Positions 55,974 through 64,000 of a stretch of 64,000 bases of DNA are shown here, in pieces. This stretch comes from Ochrobactrum sp. CGA5 (GTDB lineage: Bacteria; Pseudomonadota; Alphaproteobacteria; Rhizobiales; Rhizobiaceae), in contig NZ_VCIG01000005.1 of the NCBI RefSeq assembly GCF_006345815.1, forward strand, positions 186,001 through 250,000, given 5' to 3'. Made by a program: the position numbers and the translations under genes. Under the pieces are notes generated by a model, which searched no databases, was not told the origin of the DNA, and saw only the letters and a program-made list of their open reading frames with translations. Numbering within the stretch: the stretch's first letter is position 1; each line of letters begins with the position of its first letter.

Positions 55974-58463
55974 TCAGTCGCGGTTGCCCGTCAGTATCTC
56001 ACGCTTGCCAACATGATTGGCAGGGCCGACCAGACCGTCCTGCTCCATGCGCTCCACGAGCGAGGCGGCACGGTTATAGCCGATACCGAGGCGACGCTGG
56101 ATGTAAGATGTGGAACACTTCTTATCACGCATCACGACCTTGATGGCCTGTTCATAGACGTCGTCGCCATCTTCCGAACCCATTGAAGTTGCGTCGAAAA
56201 CGGCCGATTCAGGTGTCGCATCTTCTTCTTCCTCGTCTTCCGTGACAGTCGCGAGATAATCCGGGCGTCCCTGTTCCTTCAGGTGATTGACCACCTTTTC
56301 AACTTCTTCGTCGGAAACGAACGGGCCATGGACGCGAACAATACGTCCGCCGCCCGCCATGTGCAGCATATCGCCCTGACCGAGAAGCTGCTCCGCTCCC
56401 ATTTCGCCAAGAATGGTACGGCTATCGATCTTCGAGGTGACCTGGAACGAAATACGGGTTGGGAAGTTCGCCTTGATCGTGCCGGTAATGACATCGACCG
56501 AAGGGCGCTGCGTAGCCATGATAAGATGGATACCAGCGGCGCGAGCCATCTGGGCAAGACGCTGCACAGCGCCTTCAATATCCTTGCCCGCGACCATCAT
56601 CAGATCGGCCATTTCATCAATGATGACCACGATGTAAGGCATTGGCGTCAGGTCAAGCTCTTCCTGAATATAGGTGGGTTCGCCCGTTTCCTTGTCAAAG
56701 CCGGACTGTACCGTGCACATCACGGTTTCGCCCTTACCCTTTGCGGAGGCTGCGCGGGCGTTGAAGCCCTCGATGTTGCGCACGCCGAGCCGAGCCATCT
56801 TGCGATAGCGTTCTTCCATCTCGCGCACTGCCCATTTCAGGGCCACGACGGCCTTCTTGGGGTCGGTAACAACCGGGGTCAGCAGATGTGGAATACCGTC
56901 ATAGATGGACAGTTCCAGCATCTTCGGATCGACCATGATCAGGCGGCATTCTTCCGGCTTGAACCGGTAGAGTAGCGAAAGGATCATCGTATTGATGGCA
57001 ACAGACTTGCCTGATCCGGTAGTGCCCGCGACCAGCAGGTGGGGCATCTTTGCCAGCTCCGCAATGATCGGCTCGCCACCGATGCCTTTGCCGAGACAAA
57101 GCGGCAGGCGGTAGTTCGATGCCTCGAAGGTGCGGCTATCGATCATCTCACGCAGATACACCGTTTCACGATTAGCATTCGGCAGTTCGATACCAATGAC
57201 GTTACGACCCGGTACAACGGCCACGCGAGCAGAAAGCGCCGACATGGAGCGGGCAATGTCGTCAGCCAGGCCGATGACACGCGAGGATTTCACGCCGGGT
57301 GCAGGTTCAAACTCGTAGAGCGTAACGACAGGACCGGGGCGGACATGAATGATTTCACCACGTACACCAAAATCTTCCAGAACGCTTTCCAAAAGCCCGG
57401 CGCTGCGCTCCAGCATTTCCTGCGTGATGACATTTCCGTCCTGTTCGGGCGGCATCTGCAAGAGATCGCGCGGCGGGAATTCATAAGTGCCGTGAATAAC
57501 CGGTGCTTCGGCACGGGGGAGGGGCTGCGGTTGGTACAAGGCAATCGAAGGCGCTGTCTTGACCGGAGCAGGCTTTTCATTGGCTGGCTCTGGAGCCACC
57601 ATTTCCTCGATAACATGCTCTTCCGCTTCTGCAACGGCGAGCACAACATCGTCTTCGGTGGCTTCGCCGACAACCTCGTGCGTAGCCTCATCTGGCGTCG
57701 CAACCGGCTGCACCGCGGGTGTTTCGACCTGAACGGCTGGGGCAGCAGGTTGTGGCGCAACCATTACAACCGCTTCGGGGACAGTCGGCACCTCTGCGAC
57801 TGGCTGAACCTGGGCTACGGTAATGGCTTCCGGCTGCTTGTTCCATTCACGAATGCGGAATTGTGCCAGAATTGATTCAACGGTAGGCAGTGGCTTACGC
57901 GGTTCTGCCGGACGGGCAGAGACGGGAACCCCCAAAGGCACAAGCGTCGTATCGATGCCGCAACCCTCCCAGAATGCGAAATCTGAAAGATAGGTGAAAG
58001 CCGATGGACTGGCCGGATTCACAGCCTCGACCGAGACTGGAGCAATCTCCTGAACGGCTTCTGCGGGAGCGCTGATGACAGCAACGGGGACCGCAGGCAT
58101 TGCAGGCGGCACCGGAGCAATTGGCGAACGCACCATACCTTGCGATACAGTTTTCTGGAGTTCAGCTACAGCCATAGGCTGCGCTTCCGCAACCTTCTCT
58201 ACACTGATTGCAGGCGCAGCTTCGGCTGCATTTACCTGAGCGCGCTCGTTGATCCTTGGGAGTTCCTCGCCGCGACGGCGCAGAAGCTCGACTTCCGGGG
58301 TGCGCGTGAAGCGAACATTCTCACCGAGCGAGAAATGGATTTTCCAGGCATCGTCACTGACAGGATTTTGGCTTCCCGTCTGACCGCGAGGCTGCTTCGG
58401 GTCCTGAGCGTTCTCTGCGCCATTTCCTGTCGATTGGGGGAAATTTTCTCTCAAATTACGCAT
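55974..58463 (-). CDS. ftsK: FtsK/SpoIIIE-type DNA translocase without membrane domain
   Basis: An 829-residue protein. Residues 1 to about 330 are a Pro/Ala/Val/Glu-rich, low-complexity segment with no hydrophobic helix. The motor follows: Walker A GTTGSGKS near 480, Walker [14 protein letters not shown], then [20 protein letters not shown]. The C-terminal gamma winged helix ([20 protein letters not shown]) would read KOPS-like sites. An in-frame TAA at 58521-58523 rules out an upstream membrane part. Alphaproteobacteria often carry a second, full FtsK, so this may be a soluble paralogue acting in chromosome segregation. Confidence 0.9.
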   Translation of the reverse strand: MRNLRENFPQSTGNGAENAQDPKQPRGQTGSQNPVSDDAWKIHFSLGENVRFTRTPEVELLRRRGEELPRINERAQVNAAEAAPAISVEKVAEAQPMAVAELQKTVSQGMVRSPIAPVPPAMPAVPVAVISAPAEAVQEIAPVSVEAVNPASPSAFTYLSDFAFWEGCGIDTTLVPLGVPVSARPAEPRKPLPTVESILAQFRIREWNKQPEAITVAQVQPVAEVPTVPEAVVMVAPQPAAPAVQVETPAVQPVATPDEATHEVVGEATEDDVVLAVAEAEEHVIEEMVAPEPANEKPAPVKTAPSIALYQPQPLPRAEAPVIHGTYEFPPRDLLQMPPEQDGNVITQEMLERSAGLLESVLEDFGVRGEIIHVRPGPVVTLYEFEPAPGVKSSRVIGLADDIARSMSALSARVAVVPGRNVIGIELPNANRETVYLREMIDSRTFEASNYRLPLCLGKGIGGEPIIAELAKMPHLLVAGTTGSGKSVAINTMILSLLYRFKPEECRLIMVDPKMLELSIYDGIPHLLTPVVTDPKKAVVALKWAVREMEERYRKMARLGVRNIEGFNARAASAKGKGETVMCTVQSGFDKETGEPTYIQEELDLTPMPYIVVIIDEMADLMMVAGKDIEGAVQRLAQMARAAGIHLIMATQRPSVDVITGTIKANFPTRISFQVTSKIDSRTILGEMGAEQLLGQGDMLHMAGGGRIVRVHGPFVSDEEVEKVVNHLKEQGRPDYLATVTEDEEEEDATPESAVFDATSMGSEDGDDVYEQAIKVVMRDKKCSTSYIQRRLGIGYNRAASLVERMEQDGLVGPANHVGKREILTGNRD

Positions 58464-58760
58464 GATACCTGAACCATAGATACTGTCGCCTGAATGAACC
58501 CAAGTAATAAAAAATGAAGGTTAACAACCCCCTTCCGAAACCACCCCAAAGGCAGAAATTTCTCGCGTGTCATATATCATCCTGGAAGACAGGCCGACAA
58601 TAATATCACCATCGGTTGTGTTCATAATGCTAATAAAATTAGATAATTAAAGTAATTACTTACATTAATTTATACGCATTGCAGCAATCAGGGGTGGTTT
58701 TCTCCGCCTGTTAGTTTTTGTGGTCGGCACCAGATGAGACTCGCATCCGAGACTCAATAG
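58464..58760. other. 297-bp AT-rich gap between ftsK and macB
   Basis: No gene is seen. The part around 58625-58675 is very AT-rich (TAATAAAATTAGATAATTAA and onward) and probably holds the ftsK promoter. Direct repeats GAGACTC occur at 58737 and 58750. Confidence 0.35.
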
Positions 58761-60722
58761 TTAGTCACGGGCCAGAGCCACCACCGGATCGAGTCTGGAG
58801 GCATTGCGGGCTGGAATAAAGCCGAACCCGATGCCGATCAAGCTGGAGCAAACAAGCGCAACCACGATGGATGTCGGTGAATAAATAAGCTGGAACATCG
58901 AACTGAACTGCGCAAACAAAAGCCCAAATCCAGCAGCGATGAGAACGCCGAGCACCCCGCCAATCATGCAGACCAGAATCGCCTCAATGAGAAACTGCTG
59001 TAGAATATCGCTTTGCCGCGCGCCGATGGCCATGCGTACACCGATTTCGTTGATTCTTTCAGAGACTGCGACCAGCATGATGTTCATCACTCCGATGCCG
59101 CCGACGAAAAGCGATATACCTGCAATGCTGGATACGAGAAGCGCGAGTGTCGCTGTGGTGGCCTGAATTGTTTTCTGCAAACTGTCGGTATTGAAGATGG
59201 AAAAGTCCTTCTCACCATGCCGTTTAGTTAGGAATGCCGTAATCAGCTTTTCAGCTTCCGACGGATCCATCGTATCAGCGACACGAACCACGATCATCTG
59301 CAATGAACGCGACCCCGTCATGCGTGTCTTCACTGTCGAATAGGGCAAGTAAGCTTCGAGTGTTTGAGCAGATCCCGGCCCTTGGTCTTCCGCCTTGACG
59401 ACACCGACAATACGAACCGGTACATCTTTCAGAAGGATGATCTTGCCGATCACGGATCCGACCTCGTGTGGGAAAAGGGTCGTCTTGGCCGTTTCATCGA
59501 TAACCGTGACCTGCGCCAGATCGTCAACATTGCGCTGATCGAAAAAGCGTCCTTCGAGCAGTTTGCTGTTACGAGTGGCAAAGTATTCCGCGCCGACACC
59601 ATTCACCGACACACTGACTTCCTTGTCTCCGACGCGAATGGTAGAACTGGTTGTGTCAGACGGCGTGGCCGCGACGACATAGGGCAACTTTGCGATCTCC
59701 TCGGCATCACTCAGATTAAGTGTGGTAATCTGGGCTGCTTTGAGATCGCCAAATCCTCTGCCGGGACTGATATAAAGCGTATTTGTGCCAAGATCGCTGA
59801 TCCGTTCCAGAATCTGCTGTTGCGACCCTTGTCCAAGCGCCACGACACAAACGACTGAAGCTGTGCCGATAATGATCCCCAGCATCGTCAGAAAAGTGCG
59901 CAACCGGTGTGCATTCATAGAACGAAGCGCCATAGCGAAAGCCTCGTTGAAGCGATCGCGGATTCCGGCGAGCCAACTTGGCCTGGTGCGCGGCTGTTCA
60001 ACTGGCACGGAAGTCGCTGGCCGTTCAGTCTCCCTATTTGTCGTATCTGAGATGATTTCGCCATCGCGTATTTCGATGATGCGCTGCGCTCGCGCCGCAA
60101 CCTGCCGGTCATGCGTGACGATAACAATCGTGCGTCCTTCGCGGTTCAGTTCCTGCAAGATGCCGAGAACTTCCTCGCCACTATGGCTATCGAGCGCACC
60201 CGTCGGTTCGTCCGCCAGAATGACTTCCGCATCGTTGATGAGCGCACGGGCGATGGATACACGCTGCTGCTGGCCACCGGAAAGCTGGCTCGGGCGGTGA
60301 TGGGTGCGTTCCCCCATACCAAGCCGTTGAAGGATCATTTCGGCCCTGTCTCGCCGCTCCGCCTTTTTCTGGCCTGCATAAATCGCTGGAATCTCGACAT
60401 TGCCGACAGCATCCAGCTCACCCAGCAGATGGTAGCGTTGAAAAATGAACCCGAAATGCTCGCGTCGCAGCTGCGCCAGTTCGTCGGCTTCAAGTTCCGA
60501 CGTCGCACGACCGGAAATCAGATATTCGCCCTCTGACGGACGATCCAGACAGCCGAGAATATTCATCAGCGTGGATTTGCCCGAACCGGATGCACCGATG
60601 ATCGCCACCATCTCGCCGCGCTTGATGGTCAGGTTCACATGTTTAAGAACCGTCGTGGATTCATCACCCGACGGATAGTGTCGGGAAACATCCTTGAGCG
60701 AGAGCAGCGGCGCATTATTCAT
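58761..60722 (-). CDS. macB: MacB-type ABC transporter (ATPase-permease fusion)
   Basis: A 653-residue fusion. The N-terminal ATPase has Walker A GASGSGKST (43-51), signature [15 protein letters not shown] and Walker B VILADEPTGALD. Then a first membrane helix near 280 (FLTMLGIIIGTASVVCVVAL), a large periplasmic domain, and three C-terminal helices. It is the mechanotransmission ABC pump of the MacAB type and may export macrolides, peptides or siderophores with MacA and the outer-membrane factor encoded just upstream. One base separates it from macA. Confidence 0.93.
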   Translation of the reverse strand: MNNAPLLSLKDVSRHYPSGDESTTVLKHVNLTIKRGEMVAIIGASGSGKSTLMNILGCLDRPSEGEYLISGRATSELEADELAQLRREHFGFIFQRYHLLGELDAVGNVEIPAIYAGQKKAERRDRAEMILQRLGMGERTHHRPSQLSGGQQQRVSIARALINDAEVILADEPTGALDSHSGEEVLGILQELNREGRTIVIVTHDRQVAARAQRIIEIRDGEIISDTTNRETERPATSVPVEQPRTRPSWLAGIRDRFNEAFAMALRSMNAHRLRTFLTMLGIIIGTASVVCVVALGQGSQQQILERISDLGTNTLYISPGRGFGDLKAAQITTLNLSDAEEIAKLPYVVAATPSDTTSSTIRVGDKEVSVSVNGVGAEYFATRNSKLLEGRFFDQRNVDDLAQVTVIDETAKTTLFPHEVGSVIGKIILLKDVPVRIVGVVKAEDQGPGSAQTLEAYLPYSTVKTRMTGSRSLQMIVVRVADTMDPSEAEKLITAFLTKRHGEKDFSIFNTDSLQKTIQATTATLALLVSSIAGISLFVGGIGVMNIMLVAVSERINEIGVRMAIGARQSDILQQFLIEAILVCMIGGVLGVLIAAGFGLLFAQFSSMFQLIYSPTSIVVALVCSSLIGIGFGFIPARNASRLDPVVALARD

Positions 60723-60723
60723 T

Positions 60724-61914
60724 TCAGATACCGGCAGGGGATGGAGGGACGGACTGATTGTCGGTCACAACCCTGTCCCCTTCATTCAGGCCGGAACGGA
60801 CTTCGCTGTTGATCTTGTCGGTAATGCCCGTTTCGACAGTTCGTTCTTCTATCTCATTGGTGCTTGTGACCACACGAACTGTATATTTTCCCGGCTCCTT
60901 GGTATCTTTGAGAGCTGTCACAGGGACGATCAACGCATTTTTTGCCTTAGCAAGCAGAATGTGCACCTCGGCTGTCATATAGGTCCTGAGCAGGCCATCT
61001 GGATTGGGAATGTTGAAAATGCCCTTGTAATAGACGGCCGAAGCGGTCGCTGCACTGGAAGAACTCGTGGCCGTCGTCGTGAAGCTCTTGTCGCTGACGA
61101 TGGAATCCGGTGCGGGTTCTATCTTTTCAAGCTTTGCGTCATAACGCTTCAAATTCTGTCCTGATATGGTGAAATAAAGCGGCATTCCCTCGTGAACCTG
61201 TGTGATATCCGCCTCCGAAATGTCGGCCTCAACGGTCATCGTATCGAGCTGTCCAAGAATGGCGATTGTCGGTGCGCTCTGTTGTGCATTGACAGTCTGA
61301 CCTTCCTGAACCACCGTCGCCAGGATCGTTCCATCAATAGGGGCGGTGATGCGGGTATAAGCGAGATTGGTCTCCGCGATCTGGACGTCAACTTTCGCTG
61401 CCGCGATTGCGGCTTCGCTGTTGGCGACCTGCGCTTCTTTCGACTTCACGGTGGCGATTGCCTTGTCATATTCCGCACGCGCCACGGCGTTTTTGCCGAT
61501 CATCATCTGGTTTCGCGCCAAATCCTGACGGGCAAGTTCCAGATCGGCAAGATTCTGCGCGCGTGTGGCCTCGTTCTGACGAAGTGACGCCTGTGCCTTG
61601 TTCAGCTCGTTCTGCTGATTGGTGGAATCGATCAGCGCAACGACTTCTCCAGCCTTGATCTGTTGGCCCGGCTTCACCTTCAAAGAAAGAATACGACCAG
61701 TGGCCTGCGCGCCGATAGCAACCAGATTTTTCGGCCGTAACGTGCCCGTGGCAAGAACGGAACTTTCGATGTCACTGCGCCTGATTTCGGTCGTGGCGGG
61801 CAGGGGCTCTTCTTTCGTCAGGGAACGGACGACGAAATAACCCACAATCAGCAATGCGATGAGGACAGCCAGCCACAGGCGCCAGCGAAAGCGGCGTTTC
61901 GACTTGGGTTTCAT
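60724..61914 (-). CDS. macA: MacA-type periplasmic adaptor
   Basis: A 396-residue HlyD/MacA-family protein: a single N-terminal anchor (LWLAVLIALLIVGYFVV), the lipoyl half-motifs (ATGTLRPKNLVAIGAQATGR, AEVVALIDSTNQ-like), a long helical hairpin (residues about 95-165, Ala/Gln/Glu rich), and beta-barrel and membrane-proximal domains. It links MacB to the outer-membrane channel. It overlaps the outer-membrane gene by 4 nt (ATGA). Confidence 0.93.
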   Translation of the reverse strand: MKPKSKRRFRWRLWLAVLIALLIVGYFVVRSLTKEEPLPATTEIRRSDIESSVLATGTLRPKNLVAIGAQATGRILSLKVKPGQQIKAGEVVALIDSTNQQNELNKAQASLRQNEATRAQNLADLELARQDLARNQMMIGKNAVARAEYDKAIATVKSKEAQVANSEAAIAAAKVDVQIAETNLAYTRITAPIDGTILATVVQEGQTVNAQQSAPTIAILGQLDTMTVEADISEADITQVHEGMPLYFTISGQNLKRYDAKLEKIEPAPDSIVSDKSFTTTATSSSSAATASAVYYKGIFNIPNPDGLLRTYMTAEVHILLAKAKNALIVPVTALKDTKEPGKYTVRVVTSTNEIEERTVETGITDKINSEVRSGLNEGDRVVTDNQSVPPSPAGI

Positions 61915-63392
61915 AATGGTCTCTTGTCGGTTATCAGCGGAGGAAGCGCCGGCATCCTGACGATGCGCGGACCTGTATAGCCGTCAACGACTTCAGGCTT
62001 CGCAACATCAATGATGCCGTTCCAGCCGCCGCCCAGTGCTTTCTGCAGGGCAACATAATTCAAAACGAGGTCCGTGCGGGCCTGACTGAGATTGGTTTCT
62101 GCGCTGAGAAGGTCGCGCTGCGCGGTCAGCACATCCACGAAACTCTTGTTGCCCGCTCTGTATTGCTCCAGCGTCAGCTCGTTGATCTTCCGGCTGTTAC
62201 CGACAATTTTCTGTAGTTGCGCGGTGCGCAGGCGGTTCTGGTTCAGCGATACGCTGGCATTCTCAACTTCGCTGAGCGCTGTCAAAATGGACTTTCTATA
62301 GGCGATGAACGATTGGTCGCGGACCGCACGCGCGGCATCCACATCTGCATTCAATTTTCCACCCTGGAAGATCGGGACGGTCAGACTGGGACCAAAAGCC
62401 CAACTGATCTTCGACAACTTTCCAAGATCGCCGAAATTGGCGCCGCCCGTATTGATGTTCCCTGTGAGGGAAACACTCGGATAGAGCAGGGCCTGCTTCT
62501 GGCCGACGCTGGCATTGGAGCTTGCATAATCACGCTCTGCTGCACGGACATCAGGGCGGCTGAGCAACAGACCAGCAGGCAAACCGGCCGAAACTTTGCG
62601 CGGGATCGTGGGAACCGGGCGCAACTTATCCAGAACAGTAGCCAATGCTGACGAAGACCGGCCCGTCAAAACGGACAACTGGTTCAGGTACTGGGCGTAT
62701 TGAATTCGTAGTCCCGGAACCTGAGATTCAGTCGTGGCGGCTTGGGTCTCGGCGTTCAGAAGATCAACCTGAGAAATCTGCCCGGCCTCAAGCTGATTGC
62801 GCGTCAGCACTACGGTCTGCCTCTGGGAAGCTGCATTGCGCTGTGCGATGGCGATATTCGCCTGCGCACCGCGCAAGTTCGCATAATTGGTGGCGATGTC
62901 TCCGATCAGCGTAACGAGCGCTGCCCGCAATTGTTCATTTGCGGATTCGACACTGTAATAGGCGGCTTCGACACCGCGCTTGTTGCCGCCAAAAAGATCA
63001 AGCTCCCATGTCGTATCAAAGCCCATGCTCGAATGGTTGGACGCCATCAGATTGGGACCGTCTGAGCGCTTGTAGCTTCCCTGGCCATCCAGTTGAGGAT
63101 AGAGCCCGCCGCCTGCCGAGGTGAAGTTGGCGCGAGCCTGCCGCACTTTGGCCTTCGCAGTCGCAACATCTGGGCTGCCTGCGATTCCATCCGCGATAAG
63201 TTGATCCAGAACCGGGTCTTTCAAGCTCTTCCACCAGTCGCCAAGTTGCGGCGCACGCCTGTCAGTATTGCTGTTCCACCCAGCAGGTGTCAGCACGTTC
63301 GGCTTCTGGTAGTCGGGACCTACGGTGACGCACGCCGCCAGCAATGGCAGGATACTTCCTAAAACAGTCAGGCGGACAAGCGGTGTCGTCAA
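61911..63392 (-). CDS. Outer-membrane efflux lipoprotein (NodT/OprM type)
   Basis: A 493-residue TolC-superfamily protein. The signal peptide ends in the lipobox LLAAC, so it is a lipoprotein. Mature start VTVGPDYQKPNVLTPAGWN is typical of the NodT/RND outer-membrane factor family, and two repeats of the helical hairpin are present (LRGAQANIAIAQRNAASQRQ, NENASVSLNQNRLRTAQLQK-like). TTG start with AGGA upstream. It heads the three-gene efflux operon. The OMF type is more often paired with RND pumps, but gene order is clear here. Confidence 0.92.
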   Translation of the reverse strand: MTTPLVRLTVLGSILPLLAACVTVGPDYQKPNVLTPAGWNSNTDRRAPQLGDWWKSLKDPVLDQLIADGIAGSPDVATAKAKVRQARANFTSAGGGLYPQLDGQGSYKRSDGPNLMASNHSSMGFDTTWELDLFGGNKRGVEAAYYSVESANEQLRAALVTLIGDIATNYANLRGAQANIAIAQRNAASQRQTVVLTRNQLEAGQISQVDLLNAETQAATTESQVPGLRIQYAQYLNQLSVLTGRSSSALATVLDKLRPVPTIPRKVSAGLPAGLLLSRPDVRAAERDYASSNASVGQKQALLYPSVSLTGNINTGGANFGDLGKLSKISWAFGPSLTVPIFQGGKLNADVDAARAVRDQSFIAYRKSILTALSEVENASVSLNQNRLRTAQLQKIVGNSRKINELTLEQYRAGNKSFVDVLTAQRDLLSAETNLSQARTDLVLNYVALQKALGGGWNGIIDVAKPEVVDGYTGPRIVRMPALPPLITDKRPL

Positions 63393-63608
63393 AAAATTGG
63401 TCCTGAAATTCCGGTGCTGCTATCAAGTCAGTATTTGACCACCCCGAAAACGAGGCATCTTATACCTGCAACGGTTGTACCTGGGCATTCCAAACTCGTG
63501 GAGCATACCTTGGGTCGTACCGAGTCGCGGTTCGACAGCATATTGCCATCCATCGAATTCGAGCATCAGCGGATGAGCGAAGTCAATTGTGGCAATGCAC
63601 AAGAAATA

Positions 63609-64000
63609 TCAAGACTTGATGTGGAGCTTGTCGAGGGTCTGTTGTGGCTGACCCTTTTCGCGTTCAAGCCAGTCGGCAAGCGAATGTCGCTTTACGGCGC
63701 GTCCCCGCATGGGCTCAGCCATACACATTGAGTTGAGCACGGCTTCCTCAGTGGCTTCCACCGCTGCGCGAAACAATGTGTCGATACGGCTTTCGTTGAG
63801 CATTGCGATCTCGATTAAATCGCGCTCTTCGTCATGATCGAATGTCACAGCCGTTGAAAAGCCAACGGCAATATCGCCGCTGCCATGGCCCCAGAACGCG
63901 CCGAGACGCGCCAGCCCAGCGCCACAGCGGCGCGTTACGCGCTTGAGTTGGCGATGTTCCATCGGAACGTCGGTGGCAAGCACCAAAATGACCGATCCCT
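63609..64000 (-). CDS. S58 (DmpA/P1) family peptidase, C-terminal part
   Basis: The gene runs off the right edge, and about 130 C-terminal residues are visible. SVILVLATDVPMEHRQLKRV, GAFWGHGSGDIAVGFSTA and EEAVLNSMCMAEPMRGR are characteristic of S58 self-processing aminopeptidases such as DmpA of Ochrobactrum anthropi. The nucleophile Ser at the processing site lies outside the window. It would release N-terminal amino acids or cleave beta-peptides. It is transcribed toward the efflux operon, with 216 bp between. Confidence 0.85.
   Translation of the reverse strand, partial: GSVILVLATDVPMEHRQLKRVTRRCGAGLARLGAFWGHGSGDIAVGFSTAVTFDHDEERDLIEIAMLNESRIDTLFRAAVEATEEAVLNSMCMAEPMRGRAVKRHSLADWLEREKGQPQQTLDKLHIKS

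Noticed and set aside
63414-63731. 105-codon plus-strand frame near the right edge
   Set aside because: It runs antisense into the S58 peptidase gene and shows no family pattern.

Overview
The window looks like a chromosomal stretch from an alphaproteobacterium of the order Hyphomicrobiales, most likely the Brucella/Ochrobactrum group. The support is a fused PhaAB-type Mrp antiporter operon, a MocR-type TauR taurine regulon, an Anbu peptidase operon, an S58 (DmpA-like) peptidase at the right edge, and dispersed palindromic elements that resemble the Bru-RS/RPE repeats of Brucella and rhizobia. Species assignment is inference. I see no rRNA, tRNA, CRISPR array, transposase, integrase or phage gene. 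The layout is compact operons of metabolism and transport.

Left part (1-20.4 kb). The tail of an amino-acid ABC ATPase precedes a RocB-like M20 hydrolase. A complete taurine dissimilation cluster follows on the minus strand: tauA-tauB-tauC (uptake), tauX-tauY (taurine dehydrogenase), xsc (sulfoacetaldehyde acetyltransferase) and pta (acetyl phosphate to acetyl-CoA). It is read divergently from tauR, and the tauR-tauA gap carries two direct repeats that look like TauR sites. Next come a large OmpA-domain envelope protein, two small paralogous minus-strand proteins, a GNAT acetyltransferase, and an operon of an M20 amidohydrolase with a polar amino-acid-type ABC transporter (two permeases, ATPase, binding protein).

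Middle (20.5-41.5 kb). mogA; the four-gene Anbu cluster (circularly permuted ATP-grasp, alpha-E protein, transglutaminase-like protease, Anbu Ntn-hydrolase); a nitroreductase; an FAD/NAD(P)-binding protein; the six-gene phaABCDEFG cation/proton antiporter; then a GbsR/MarR-type regulator in one run with cydD-cydC-cydA-cydB-cydX, giving cytochrome bd oxidase and its assembly transporter.

Right part (41.5-64 kb). A GntR regulator and a BadF-type sugar kinase are divergent from a carbohydrate ABC transporter (binding protein, two permeases, a Gfo/Idh/MocA oxidoreductase and an ATPase), probably for an amino sugar; similar 17-nt motifs lie on both sides of the divergent region. The complete branched-chain 2-oxoacid dehydrogenase operon (bkdA1-bkdA2-bkdB-lpdV) converges on a SURF1 gene. 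Then follow a membrane-segment-free FtsK/SpoIIIE-type translocase, a MacA-MacB-outer-membrane-factor tripartite efflux operon, and the 3' part of an S58 peptidase.

The points most worth a second look are the Anbu operon, the candidate TauR, GntR and GbsR operators, the pair of small paralogous proteins, the short 51-residue cydX, four copies of a palindromic repeat in intergenic gaps, and an FtsK paralogue without a membrane domain.
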